Below are positions 34,797 through 44,062 of a stretch of DNA of 64,000 bases, in pieces. A program made the position numbers and the translations under genes. Location of the stretch: NCBI RefSeq assembly GCF_024171695.1, contig NZ_JAMTCF010000008.1:30564-94563 (forward strand). The letters run 5' to 3'. Source of the DNA: Actinosynnema pretiosum (lineage in GTDB: Bacteria; Actinomycetota; Actinomycetes; Mycobacteriales; Pseudonocardiaceae). Every line of letters begins with the position of its first letter. The first letter of the stretch is position 1. A model generated the notes under the pieces. It saw nothing but the letters and a program-made list of their open reading frames with translations. It did not search any database and had not been told where the DNA came from.

Positions 34797-37616
34797 ATGT
34801 CGGTTCCCGAGTTCAGCGTCGACCTGCACCGCCTCGTAGCGGGCTGGGCGGCGGGCCTCCCGGAGTACGTCGGCACCGCGGCCGACATCGCCACAGACGC
34901 GGTGGTCGGGGTGTTCGGGCTGCTGTTCGCCCTGCTGCTGTGGCGGGCGCGGCGGGACGGGAGCCGGGACGACCAGGCGCGGGCGATCGTCGCGCCGATC
35001 GCGATGGTGGTCGGCTACCTGGTGAGCAGGACGGCGAAGTCGGTCGTCGAGCAGGACCGGCCGTGCCGGACCATGGACGTGATCTCGGAGTGCCCGCCGG
35101 TCGGCGACTGGTCGTTCCCCAGCAACCACTCGGCCATCGCGGGCGCGGCGGCCGTGGCGATCGTGATGTGCGACCGGAGGCAGCGCTGGATCATCCCGGT
35201 CGCGCTGCTGGCGGGGGCGTCGCGGGTGTTCGTCGGGGTGCACTACCCGCACGACGTGCTGGCCGGGCTGCTGCTCGGCGCGGTGGTGGCCTGGGTGCTG
35301 CAGAAGATGGCCCCGCTGCTGCCGGTGCCCGCGTGGTTCGCGGCGGCCGACAACCCGGCGGTCGCGGACGAGCGCGGCGCGCGCGCCGACGCGGCGGCGT
35401 CCCGCGAGGCGGACCGCCGCCCGGCCGGGCGCGAGGGCCACGACGGCGGGAGGGCGGCCGGGCACGGCGACGGCCTCGCGGCCAGCCGCGCGGGCGGGCA
35501 CGCCGGTGGCCGCGCGGCAGTCCGCGACGGCGAGCGCGACGAGGTGGCCGCGAAGGCGGAGGCGGCGCTGGTGAGCGCGGCGGTGAACGCGGCCGTGAGC
35601 GCGGCGGTCGGCGCGGCCATGGGCGGCCCCGAGGCGAAGGCGGCGAGCAGGAGCATCGCGGCGTCGAAGGCCTTGGCCGAGGCGGCCAGGGCCGAACTGC
35701 GCCGCACCTCGGACGACGATCCGGCCCACCCCACCCCCGGCCTGCCCCCGACCAGGGTGGCCCCGCTCCCGACGCCCACGAGGGTGGAGCGGGTCCCCGA
35801 CGCCGACCCGACCACGGCCGTGCAGGTGGCGGTGACCGGCGCGGGCGACGAGGCGACCCGGATGGTGCAGGTGTCCGTGGTCGGCGCGGCGGCGACGCGG
35901 GCGATGGCGGCTCCCGGCGCGGACGCGACCCGCGTCCAGGCGATGAGTGCCCAGGCGACGGGTGCGGAGCCGACGCGGGCGCTGTCGGGGCTCGGGGCTG
36001 ACCAGGGGCGGGCGCTGTCGGCGCAGGGCGGTGACCCGACGCGGGCGATGGCCGCGCAGGGCGCGGAGCCGACCAGGGCACTGCCGACGCACGGGGCTGA
36101 CGCGGCGCGGGCGATGGCGGCGGGCGCGGAGCTGACCAGGGCACTGCCCGCGCACGGCGCTGACCAGACCAGGGCGATGGTGGCGCAGGGCGGTGACCCG
36201 ACCTGGGCGACGGCTGCGCACGGGGCTGACCCGGCGCGGGCACTCGCTGCGCAGGCTGGTGACCCGGTGCGGGCGATGGCGGCGCAAGGTGGCGACCCGA
36301 CCTGGGCGACGGCCGCGCACGGGGCTGACCCGACCAGGGCGCTGCCGGTGCCCGGTGGCGCTGCGGGCGCGCGGGCGTTCCAGGCGCCGGGTGCGGTGAC
36401 TGCGCGAGCGGGCCAGGCGCCCGGAGCTGGCGCGGCCCAGGGGGCGGGGGTGGACCCGAGCCGCGTCCAGCCCGCAGGCGCTGGCGCCGAGTCGACCCGC
36501 ATGGTCCAGCTGCCCGGTGCGGGGGCGGATCGTGGACAGGGCGAGACCGAGGTGCTGGCGAGGGTGAGCGCGGACGACGCGCCGCCGCCGCGCGCCGAGT
36601 CCACCAGGATGGTCCCGCTCTCGGGGACGACCGGCGGCGCACCCGGCCCCCGCCGAGGTGCCGCTGCTGGCGCCCCGCACCCCGGTGCGGCAGAGAACCG
36701 GGCCTTCACGCAGCCCGGCGCACCGCTGCCGCAGCCGGGAATGCCGCTGCCGCAGTCTGATGAGCAGGAATCGGCGTTCGGTCCGGGGGCGACCAGGGCG
36801 CTGCCGCAGACCGGCGGGCCGCAGGCTGCATCCAGTGCCAGTGCCAGTGCCAGTGCCAGTGCCGGTGCCGGTGCCGGTGCCGGTGCCGGTGCCAGTGCGG
36901 ATGCGTCGGAGTCGATGTTCGGTGCGGGAGCGGCGGCCGGTGGTGCTCAGGTTCCGGCGGGCTTGAACCTGACTCGCGCGCTGCCCAGGTCGGGTTCGCT
37001 CCAGGGGGTTGCGGGCGCGGGTTCGCCCGGTGGGCGCAGGCGCGCCGCCGACCAGGCGACCGTGCGCGCCACCGAACCCGTCGCCGCACCCCCGATCGCT
37101 CCTGCTCCGAACACCCCGGCCTCGAACACGCCAGCCTCGAACGCCCCGCCTGCGGTCGTCCCGCCCGCGATCAACCCGGCTGCCGCCGCCGCGCTCGCCG
37201 CCGACCTGCCCGCCGCGAGCACCCCCGCGACCGCCCTGTTCGCCGCCGACCCCGGCGCGGGCAACCCCAACCCCGGCCACCCGGTCGCGGCGAGCGCCCC
37301 CTCCAGTTTCCCCGGTGGGCGCTCCGCCGACCCGGACGCCGCCGACACGGCCGTCATCCACGGCCTCTTCCGGAACGACGACCGCAGTCCCGCCGCCGAG
37401 AGCCCCGGTTCGGCCCCGGCCTTCGGATCGGCGTTCACCCCGGCGCCCAGCACCAGCCCTGCGCCCGGCGCTGGCTCGGTGTTCGGCGCCACCCCGCCGC
37501 CCGGCGCTGTCCCAGCCTCCGGCATCACCCCGGCCCCCGCCGACAACCCGCGCCCCGCGCGCCGCCCAGCCCCCTCGGGCGACCCCGCGACCACCGACGT
37601 CCTCCCCCGGATCTGA
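34797..37616 (+). CDS. PAP2 phosphatase with a long repetitive C-terminal extension, 939 aa
   Basis: Residues 1-185 form a membrane PAP2 (lipid phosphatase) domain with all three motifs: KSVVEQDRP, PSNHSAIAG and SRVFVGVHYPHD, plus several membrane helices. The next roughly 750 residues are low complexity: Ala/Arg/Gly-rich to about 300, then imperfect repeats of the type GADPTRALAAQGGDPTRAM up to about residue 530, then Pro/Ala/Gly/Ser-rich sequence. A hexanucleotide tract at 36834-36893 encodes (Ser-Ala)5(Gly-Ala)5. PAP2 proteins are usually 200-300 aa, so the tail is exceptional. Its orientation after the last helix suggests a cytoplasmic, disordered region. The frame is maintained to a proper stop, followed by a terminator. 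Confidence 0.88.
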   Translation: MSVPEFSVDLHRLVAGWAAGLPEYVGTAADIATDAVVGVFGLLFALLLWRARRDGSRDDQARAIVAPIAMVVGYLVSRTAKSVVEQDRPCRTMDVISECPPVGDWSFPSNHSAIAGAAAVAIVMCDRRQRWIIPVALLAGASRVFVGVHYPHDVLAGLLLGAVVAWVLQKMAPLLPVPAWFAAADNPAVADERGARADAAASREADRRPAGREGHDGGRAAGHGDGLAASRAGGHAGGRAAVRDGERDEVAAKAEAALVSAAVNAAVSAAVGAAMGGPEAKAASRSIAASKALAEAARAELRRTSDDDPAHPTPGLPPTRVAPLPTPTRVERVPDADPTTAVQVAVTGAGDEATRMVQVSVVGAAATRAMAAPGADATRVQAMSAQATGAEPTRALSGLGADQGRALSAQGGDPTRAMAAQGAEPTRALPTHGADAARAMAAGAELTRALPAHGADQTRAMVAQGGDPTWATAAHGADPARALAAQAGDPVRAMAAQGGDPTWATAAHGADPTRALPVPGGAAGARAFQAPGAVTARAGQAPGAGAAQGAGVDPSRVQPAGAGAESTRMVQLPGAGADRGQGETEVLARVSADDAPPPRAESTRMVPLSGTTGGAPGPRRGAAAGAPHPGAAENRAFTQPGAPLPQPGMPLPQSDEQESAFGPGATRALPQTGGPQAASSASASASASAGAGAGAGAGASADASESMFGAGAAAGGAQVPAGLNLTRALPRSGSLQGVAGAGSPGGRRRAADQATVRATEPVAAPPIAPAPNTPASNTPASNAPPAVVPPAINPAAAAALAADLPAASTPATALFAADPGAGNPNPGHPVAASAPSSFPGGRSADPDAADTAVIHGLFRNDDRSPAAESPGSAPAFGSAFTPAPSTSPAPGAGSVFGATPPPGAVPASGITPAPADNPRPARRPAPSGDPATTDVLPRI
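35870..36370 (+). repeat. Imperfect coding repeats in the PAP2 tail
   Basis: About fifteen copies of a degenerate 12- to 14-residue unit with core (G/A)-(A/G)-(D/E)-(P/A/Q)-T-R-A-(L/M)-x-A. Units differ by small substitutions, and two longer blocks containing GGDPTWATAAHGADP are nearly identical, indicating recent internal duplication. Confidence 0.7.
36834..36893 (+). repeat. Hexanucleotide microsatellite in the PAP2 gene
   Basis: Ten consecutive hexamers: five AGTGCC (36834-36863) then five GGTGCC (36864-36893), encoding Ser-Ala and Gly-Ala dipeptides. Because the unit is a multiple of three, slippage changes protein length without breaking the frame. Confidence 0.9.
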
Positions 37617-37655
37617 CCCCGCACCCGCCCTCTCACCCGCCCCCCACCCCCCACC

Positions 37656-37688
37656 AAGCGGGGCGGCCCACCACGGGCCGCCCCGCTT
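37656..37688. terminator. Hairpin terminator after the PAP2 gene
   Basis: Perfect 14-base stem (AAGCGGGGCGGCCC at 37656-37669, complement at 37675-37688) with a 5-base loop. Confidence 0.85.
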
Positions 37689-38232
37689 CGCGCTCCCAAG
37701 GTCCCGCGAATGGCGGCCGGGTATATCGGTGATTCGCCCGCAAACCGGTTGCGGGGCTCCCCGGCAAAAACCGCCCACCCCATTCAGTTCCGAGTCGGAC
37801 AGGGGTCGCTTCTGCTTCGGTTCAGCAACGACCACCGCGCCCGCGTGCACCGATTCAGCGTCCCTTCCCCGCCCGTTCACGCCCGTTCACGCGCCCCGCG
37901 CCCCCCGTTCTGCGTCGCGCCTGTGTATCAAGCAGGTAACCGGCATAAGAACGGGTTACCCCCCGAACGGTTGACTTGATCCACACTGAGCTACCGAAGG
38001 TGGGATCGCTGCCTGTCAGGGCGCTGCCGCCCGGCCGGGTCGACAACCGACCCGTTCGTGGGGCGGGCGCCGGGGTAAGCGCCTGACCGGAACGCGCACG
38101 CGCGCCGAGCGGTCACCTGACCTCCGGGGGCATATCCACCGGGACGGTGAGATTCGGGTCGGGCAATGGGGGTAGCTGGGTTGACGCAGTGAATTTCGCA
38201 CGGCCAGGTGATTTACGTTCACCCGCTGTGAG
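37689..38232. other. Intergenic region, about 540 bases
   Basis: No gene recognised. A TTGACT at 37971 and TTGACG at 38181 resemble -35 elements and may belong to promoters for the small gene that follows; no convincing -10 pairing can be asserted. Confidence 0.35.
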
Positions 38233-38529
38233 GTGTTCGCTTCCAGGGTGACAGAGCAAAGGCGCTCCCAGCCGTCCGAACTGGAGTTGGACCTCATCCG
38301 ACGCATTCAGAACCTCGCGCACCGCGCCGAGGTGACCGCGCACAGCCGTTCCAACCTGGTCGGCCCCCCGCCGTCCCAGGAGCACCTGGACATCCTCGCG
38401 GAGATCCGGGCGCTGACCGAACTGGCCGTGGAGGAGCAGGTCGTGGGCAGACCGCGCTCCGCCGTTCCCCCGCAGGCGCCGCGGCCCGTCGAGGAGTCCC
38501 TCGGCGAGACCGCGCGGACGCTGGTCTGA
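38233..38529 (+). CDS. Small hypothetical protein, 98 aa
   Basis: Soluble, mainly helical protein: SELELDLIRRIQNLAHRAEVTAHSRSN followed by HLDILAEIRALTELAVEEQ. No signal or membrane segment. GTG at 38233 or GTG at 38248 could be the start; neither has an ideal ribosome site, so the message may be leaderless. It converges on secA2 across a shared terminator. Family not recognised. Confidence 0.6.
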   Translation: MFASRVTEQRRSQPSELELDLIRRIQNLAHRAEVTAHSRSNLVGPPPSQEHLDILAEIRALTELAVEEQVVGRPRSAVPPQAPRPVEESLGETARTLV

Positions 38530-38560
38530 CGGACGGGGAGCCCCCGCCCGCCGACCGACA

Positions 38561-38598
38561 GGGGCCCGGCCCACCCCGATGAGGGTGAACCGGGCCCC
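38561..38598. terminator. Bidirectional hairpin between the small gene and secA2
   Basis: Outer stem GGGGCCCGG (38561-38569) with CCGGGCCCC (38590-38598) and an inner CACCC/GGGTG extension, between two converging stop codons. Confidence 0.8.
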
Positions 38599-38624
38599 AT
38601 AACGCCGCCTGCCCGCCGAACCGG

Positions 38625-40943
38625 CTACTTCCGCCGCACCATGTTCACCAGGCCCTTGAACGTCTCCTCCAGCCCGGACGAGAACGGGTTGTCGTGCACC
38701 AGGTACGTCCACGTCGTGTTCGGCCGCTGCACGCCCGCCGCCTCCAGGTGCGCGCCCTCCGCGTCGATGGTCACCTTCACGAAGGTGTCCTCCGACTCCT
38801 CCCACGCGTCGTTCTCCACCTTGTTGAACGCCGTGATGGCCTCGCGGTGGAACTCGTCGAGGGGGTTCTGCCTGGCCAGCGCCCGCAGGTGGATGCCCTC
38901 GCGCAGGTCGGTCAGGAACACCAGGTGGTCGGTCCACCGCTGGTCGAGGTGGTGCAGGACGATCTGCCGCGCCGCCTCGAACCGGACCTCCTCGTCCAGC
39001 TCGGCCAACTCCTCGGCCCGCTCCGGCTTGCGCCGCGCCAGCTCCTCCCAGGCGTCCCCGCCGGTCAGCAGCTCCTCGCGCCGCTTGAGCAGCAGCAACC
39101 GCTGGTGCTCGATCAGCTTGCTGTACCGCCAGGTGTTCCGGTGGATCTCCAGGTGCACGCCCTCGGCGACGCGCTGCGCGTGCTCGACGGTGGCCAGCGT
39201 GCCCTTGTCGACCACCCGCCCGTCCTCCTCGACCTCGCTGGCGTCGGCGAAGTCCGGCACGTACTGGGTGAACAGCTCGTCCTGCAGCGAGGAGAAGAAC
39301 ACCGACCCGCCGGGGTCGCCCTGCCGCCCGGCGCGCCCGCGCAGCTGGTCGTCCAGCCGCGACGACGAGTGCCGCCCGGTGCCGATCACGTACAGCCCGC
39401 CCAGCTCGGCGATGCGCTCCCGGTCGGTCGACTCGTGCCCGCCGAGCCGGATGTCCGTGCCCCGGCCCGCCATCTGCGTCGACACGGTGATCCGCTCGAA
39501 CGACCCGGCGTCGGCGATGATCGACGCCTCCTCGGCGTCGTTCTTCGCGTTGAGCACCACGCACTCCAGCCCGGCCTCGGCGAGCTTGCGCGACAGCCGC
39601 TCCGACTCGGCCACGTCCAGCGTGCCCACCAGGATCGGGCGGCCGTTCCCGTGCGCCTCGGCGATGGCGGCGACGATCGCCGCCTCCTTCTGCTCCAGCG
39701 TCGCGTACACCCGCGAGTCCTCGTCCTCGCGCACGCAGTCGACGTTGGACGGGATCACCAGCACTTCCAGCGCGTAGAACGTGCGCAGCTGCTCGGCCAC
39801 GGCCACCGCGGTGCCGGTCATGCCGCACACCACCGGGTAGCGGTTGAGCAGCGCCTGCACGGTGATCGAGTCGAGCACCTCGCCGCTGTCGGTGGTGGCC
39901 ACCGCCTCCTTGGCCTCCACGGCCGCCTGGAGGCCGTCCGGCCAGCGCTGGAGCTTCGCGATGCGGCCCTTGGTGTCGTTGATCAGGTGCACCTTGCCGT
40001 CGCGGACGATGTAGTCCACGTCCCGGTGCAGCAGCACCTGCGCGTGCAGCGCCACGTTCACCTTGGACAGCGTGGTCGACACGTGCTCGTCCGAGTACAG
40101 GTCGATGCCGCCGAGCGCCCGCTCGACCGCCTCGCTGCCCGCACCGGTCAGGTAGACGTTGCGCTCCTCGTCGTCCACCTCGAAGTGCAGGTCGCGGCGC
40201 AGCCGCTTGACCAGCTCGGCCAGCGCCGGGTCGGCGGCGGGACCGGCGGTGGAGCCGGCGAGCACCAGCGGCACGCGCGCCTCGTCCACGAACACCGAGT
40301 CGGCCTCGTCGACCAGCGCCACGCTCGGCTCCGGCACGATCCGGGCGTCCACGCTCGTGGCCAGCCGGTCGCGCAGCACGTCGAACCCGATCTCGCTGAC
40401 CGACGCGTAGGTGACCTCGGCCTGGTAGGCGGCGCGCCGCTCCTCGGGCTTGGAGCTCTGGCTCAGCCAGCCCACCGACACGCCCAGCAGCTCGTACAGC
40501 GGGCCCATCCACTCGGCGTCGCGCTGCGCGAGGTAGTCGTTGACCGACACCACGTGCACCTGCTTGCCCTGCAGGGCGAAGCCCGCGGCGGCGATCGCGC
40601 CGGACAGGGTCTTGCCCTCGCCGGTGGCCATCTCCACGACGTGCTTGTCCAGCAGGCCCAGCGCGCCGAGCACCTGCACGTCGAACGGGCGCAGGCCCAG
40701 CGCGCGGTCGGCGGCCTCGCGGCCCAGCGCGACGACCTCGACCAGGTCGGACCGCTTGCCGGAGGCCTTCTCCCGCAGGGCGGTGGCTGCCTCGGTCAGC
40801 TCGGCGTCGCTGAGCTTCCCGATCGCCTCCGCCCGCGCGTTGACCTCGTCGAGCAGGGCGCGGTAGGGCGAGAGGTCAGCAGAGCCCGGCTTCTGCGCGA
40901 ACCGGCGCAGCCGCTGCTTGAACCGCCCGAGGAGTGTGGTCAC
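38625..40943 (-). CDS. secA2: Accessory preprotein translocase SecA2
   Basis: 772-aa SecA-family ATPase, shorter than housekeeping SecA1 (about 900+) and close to mycobacterial SecA2 length. Walker A MATGEGKTL, DEAD-type box LVDEADSVFVDEA, motif VVSVNDYLAQRDAEWM, and NBD2 signatures TQMAGRGTDIRLGGHE and GTGRHSSSRLDDQLRGRAGRQGDPG are present. The C-terminal zinc-binding CxCx8C(H/C) tail of SecA1 is absent. It exports a subset of proteins, in mycobacteria including surface and stress factors. GTG start at 40943. No SecY2 or accessory Sec genes flank it. Confidence 0.94.
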   Translation of the reverse strand: MTTLLGRFKQRLRRFAQKPGSADLSPYRALLDEVNARAEAIGKLSDAELTEAATALREKASGKRSDLVEVVALGREAADRALGLRPFDVQVLGALGLLDKHVVEMATGEGKTLSGAIAAAGFALQGKQVHVVSVNDYLAQRDAEWMGPLYELLGVSVGWLSQSSKPEERRAAYQAEVTYASVSEIGFDVLRDRLATSVDARIVPEPSVALVDEADSVFVDEARVPLVLAGSTAGPAADPALAELVKRLRRDLHFEVDDEERNVYLTGAGSEAVERALGGIDLYSDEHVSTTLSKVNVALHAQVLLHRDVDYIVRDGKVHLINDTKGRIAKLQRWPDGLQAAVEAKEAVATTDSGEVLDSITVQALLNRYPVVCGMTGTAVAVAEQLRTFYALEVLVIPSNVDCVREDEDSRVYATLEQKEAAIVAAIAEAHGNGRPILVGTLDVAESERLSRKLAEAGLECVVLNAKNDAEEASIIADAGSFERITVSTQMAGRGTDIRLGGHESTDRERIAELGGLYVIGTGRHSSSRLDDQLRGRAGRQGDPGGSVFFSSLQDELFTQYVPDFADASEVEEDGRVVDKGTLATVEHAQRVAEGVHLEIHRNTWRYSKLIEHQRLLLLKRREELLTGGDAWEELARRKPERAEELAELDEEVRFEAARQIVLHHLDQRWTDHLVFLTDLREGIHLRALARQNPLDEFHREAITAFNKVENDAWEESEDTFVKVTIDAEGAHLEAAGVQRPNTTWTYLVHDNPFSSGLEETFKGLVNMVRRK

Positions 40944-41359
40944 GGACGGGCAACGTACGCCACCGGCGTGGCGTTCCGCACGTCACCCGGTTGACCGTTC
41001 ACTCTCCCGCACCCGCCCGACCGGGGCGCGGGGACGTTCGCGCAGCGTGCCGGGGTGGTCGCGCCCGGTGCGGGTCCCCCGCTCGCAGAGCGCCGCCCCG
41101 CCGGCCCCATCGGCGGGGCGGGACTCCGCGAGCGCTGCGCCCTCGACGCGGACGCCCTCTCCGGTCACGTCGGGTGACCGGGCAGGTCTCGGGGTCGGTG
41201 CGGACCCCGCTCGTACCGGTGTACTCCGATCGGCCCGCGCAGTTCGGTCCTGCTCGATTCAGATCGGCCCGTCCGGCCGCGCCGGGTTCGGGATCACCAA
41301 CTCACGTCGGGCTCCGGGGCAACCGATCCGGCGCCCGGTCGTTCGGTCCGCGCCGGACC
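40944..41359. other. Intergenic region, about 415 bases
   Basis: Only short, compositionally implausible open frames are present. It should contain the secA2 promoter (reading left) but no clear motif is visible. Confidence 0.4.
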
Positions 41360-41749
41360 TCAGTCCAGGTCCAGCCCGGTCTGCACCTCGGCGAGCGCCG
41401 AGAGCGCCTCCTCCAGCTCCTCGGCCTCCTCCCAGAGCTCGCGCCACTCGGACTCCTCGGCCACGACCCGGTCCAGCGCCCGCCCGGCCAGCGCGACCAG
41501 CGCGGTGTCCGGCTCCGGCACCTCGGCCCCGTTGCGCACGACCTCGCCGCCGCGCGCCGCCGCCACCACGGCCGCCGCCGCGAGCGCCGACTGGGCCTCC
41601 GGGTTCTCCAGGTAGTCCGACTCGTCCGCGGCGGCCTCCAGCGCCTCGCGGAGCACGCCGGTCCGCTCCTCGGGGTCGGCGTCGCGCAGCACCGCCAGCA
41701 GGTCGAGCGCCCCGTCGTTCTCGAACACCCCGGTGCCCCAAGCTCCCAT
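41360..41749 (-). CDS. DUF4259 domain-containing protein
   Basis: 129 aa small acidic cytoplasmic protein starting MGAWGTGVFENDGALDLLA, the diagnostic DUF4259 opening (GxWGxGxFENDxALD). The middle is Ala/Glu-rich and helical. Function unknown. A longer reading frame extends upstream but the family start fixes the ATG at 41749. Confidence 0.92.
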   Translation of the reverse strand: MGAWGTGVFENDGALDLLAVLRDADPEERTGVLREALEAAADESDYLENPEAQSALAAAAVVAAARGGEVVRNGAEVPEPDTALVALAGRALDRVVAEESEWRELWEEAEELEEALSALAEVQTGLDLD

Positions 41750-41869
41750 GCGCGAGAGCCTAGTCCACACAGGACAACCGCCCACGAGCATGATCGACAT
41801 CAGGTTCGGGGGAACCTTCAGGGATGCTCGGACGTCAATCAGGGCACTTGAGACAGTGGAGGCGAGCCC

Positions 41870-42655
41870 GTGGTGTTCAAGAGGATGTTGCGCGCGTTCG
41901 GGGTCGGGGGACCCTCGGTGGACACCGTGCTGAGCAACCCCAACGTCCGCCCCGGCGACGTGCTGACCGGCGAGGTCCGCATCTCCGGCGGCGACCACCA
42001 GGCCGAGATCGACCGGGTGAAGCTCACCCTGGTCACCAGGGTCGAGGTGGAGCGCGGTGACGAGGAGCACGTCCGCAACGTCGAGTTCGCGGGCGTCATC
42101 GTCGCCGAGAAGGTGGTCGTCGGGGCCGGTCAGCAGTACTCGCTGCCGTTCCAGTTCCAGATCCCGCTGGAGACGCCGCTGACCGTCGTGCACGGCAGGC
42201 ACCTGCACGGCATGACGATGGGCCTGCGCACCGAGCTGGACGTGCGCGGCGCGATCGACCCCGGCGACCTGGACCCGTTCGCGGTGCACCCGCTGCCGTC
42301 GCAGGAGCACGTGCTGGCCGCGTTCGACGCGCTCGGCTTCACCTTCAGCAAGGCCGACTGCGAGCAGGGCCGCATCCACGGCGTCCCGCAGCAGCTGCCG
42401 TTCTACCAGGAGATCGAGTTCCGGCCCCCGGTGCAGTTCCTCAACCGGATCAGCCAGGTCGAGCTGAGCTTCGTGGCCGACCCGCAGCAGCTGCACGTGG
42501 TGCTGGAGGCCGACCGCAGGGGCGGGCTGCTGCGCGCGGGCGGCGACGTCTTCGGGCACTTCTCGCTGCCCCACTCGCAGGTCCCCGGCACCGACTGGGC
42601 CGGGCTCGTGCACCAGTGGATGGACCAGGTCGCCCGCAGGCGCGGCATCTTCTAG
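41870..42655 (+). CDS. Sporulation control protein Spo0M family
   Basis: 261 aa arrestin-like protein. The Spo0M start VFKRMLRAFGVGGPSVDTVL, the central beta-sandwich region (GDVLTGEVRISGGDHQAEIDRVKLTLVTRVEVE, SLPFQFQIPLETPLTV, GLRTELDVRGAIDPGD) and the C-terminal part (DWAGLVHQWMDQVARRRGIF) are all present. Spo0M affects sporulation stage 0 in Bacillus; in actinobacteria it is widespread and its role is less clear. GTG start at 41870 (GTG GTG). Confidence 0.93.
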   Translation: MVFKRMLRAFGVGGPSVDTVLSNPNVRPGDVLTGEVRISGGDHQAEIDRVKLTLVTRVEVERGDEEHVRNVEFAGVIVAEKVVVGAGQQYSLPFQFQIPLETPLTVVHGRHLHGMTMGLRTELDVRGAIDPGDLDPFAVHPLPSQEHVLAAFDALGFTFSKADCEQGRIHGVPQQLPFYQEIEFRPPVQFLNRISQVELSFVADPQQLHVVLEADRRGGLLRAGGDVFGHFSLPHSQVPGTDWAGLVHQWMDQVARRRGIF

Positions 42656-42827
42656 GCCCCGGCGCGCCCGGCGGGACGCCCGCGCGTCCCGCCGGGTGGA
42701 GCAGGCCGCGCCGCGCGCCCGGCCGAACCCGCGCGCCCGACGTCCTTGACCGTGCGCGGAGCGTGTTGCACCCTGACCGCACGGTGAGGTCCGGGCGCCG
42801 ACCCGGCCCGCGACGAGGAGGTCCCCG

Positions 42828-43973
42828 GTGCGGCGCACGCTGTTCGACGACGACCACCACGCGTTCCGCGAGAGCGCGCGGGCGTTCGTGGACCGCACCC
42901 TCCGGCCGAACTACCCCAAGTTCGTGGAGCAGCGCGGCATCGACCGCGACGTGTGGCTGGAAGCCGGTCGTCAGGGGATGCTCGGCCTCGAGGTCCCCGA
43001 GGAGCACGGCGGTTCCGGCGCGGACGACTACCGGTTCAACACCGTGTTCGCCGAGGAGCTGTGCGCGCTCAGCGCGGGCGTCGCCTCCTGCCTCGGCATC
43101 CACGGCGACGTCGTCGGCCGCTACCTGGTCGACCTGTGCACCGAGGAGCAGAAGCAGCGCTGGCTGCCCCGGTTCTGCTCCGGCGAGCTGGTCACCGCGA
43201 TCGGCATGACCGAGCCGTCCGGCGGCTCCGACCTGGCCGCGCTCAAGACCACCGCCGTGCGCGACGGCTCCGACTGGGTGCTCAACGGCTCGAAGACGTT
43301 CATCACCAACGGCTTCTCCGCCGACCTCGTCCTGGTCGCCGCCAGCACCAGCCCCGACCGGGGCGCCAGGGGCATCAGCCTGTTCGCCGTCGAGGCGGGC
43401 ACGCCCGGCTTCGAGCGCGGGCGCAAGCTCGACAAGGTCGGGCAGCCCGAGTCCGACACCGCCGAGCTGTTCTTCTCCGACGTGCGGCTGCCCGCCGACA
43501 ACCTCGTCGGCGAGGTCGACCGGGGCTTCGCGCACATGATGCGGCGGCTGCCGCAGGAGCGGCTCGGCGCGGCCGTGTCGAACCTCGCGCACGCGGCGCA
43601 GATCCTGGTGGAGACGGTCGAGTACACCAAGGAGCGCAAGGCGTTCGGCCAGTCCATCGGCTCGTTCCAGGCCAACAAGTTCACCCTCGCCGAGCTGGTC
43701 ACCAAGGTCGACGTGACGCAGGCGTACGTTGACCAGTGCGTGCTCGCGCACAACGCGGGCGAGCTGACCGCGATCGACGCGGCCAAGGCCAAGTACTGGA
43801 CGGCGGACGTGCAGAACTCGGTGCTGGACGCGTGCGTGCAGCTGCACGGCGGCTACGGGTACATGACCGAGTACCGGGTGGCGCGGGCCTGGATGGACGC
43901 GCGGGTGACCCGGATCTGGGCGGGCTCCAACGAGATCATGAAGGAGCTGATCGGGCGCGACCTCGGGCTGTGA
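42828..43973 (+). CDS. Acyl-CoA dehydrogenase, long-chain/isovaleryl type
   Basis: 381 aa. Motifs AIGMTEPSGGSDLAAL and SKTFITNGFSADLVLVAA define the ACAD fold. The usual C-terminal catalytic Glu (YEGT) is replaced by WAGSNEIMKE, while the helix-G motif LPQERLGAAV is present; in long-chain and isovaleryl dehydrogenases the catalytic Glu sits in that PQER position, so the enzyme is expected to be active with a relocated base. Starts at GTG after GAGGAGG. Confidence 0.93.
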   Translation: MRRTLFDDDHHAFRESARAFVDRTLRPNYPKFVEQRGIDRDVWLEAGRQGMLGLEVPEEHGGSGADDYRFNTVFAEELCALSAGVASCLGIHGDVVGRYLVDLCTEEQKQRWLPRFCSGELVTAIGMTEPSGGSDLAALKTTAVRDGSDWVLNGSKTFITNGFSADLVLVAASTSPDRGARGISLFAVEAGTPGFERGRKLDKVGQPESDTAELFFSDVRLPADNLVGEVDRGFAHMMRRLPQERLGAAVSNLAHAAQILVETVEYTKERKAFGQSIGSFQANKFTLAELVTKVDVTQAYVDQCVLAHNAGELTAIDAAKAKYWTADVQNSVLDACVQLHGGYGYMTEYRVARAWMDARVTRIWAGSNEIMKELIGRDLGL

Positions 43974-44062
43974 GCCCGACGGTGCGGTTTCCCGGCTAAC
44001 GCGTGATCGCGATCACGCGACAGTCGAGCGGGGGCAGAAGTCGACCGCATCGGGGGAACGTC

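Noticed and set aside
34764..37880. Minus-strand frame of about 1038 codons opposite the PAP2 gene
   Set aside because: Low-complexity Arg/Gly product with no motif; the plus strand contains all three PAP2 motifs, so it is a shadow.
38694..40994. Plus-strand frame opposite secA2
   Set aside because: Antisense to an unambiguous SecA2; Val/Leu/His/Arg-rich shadow.
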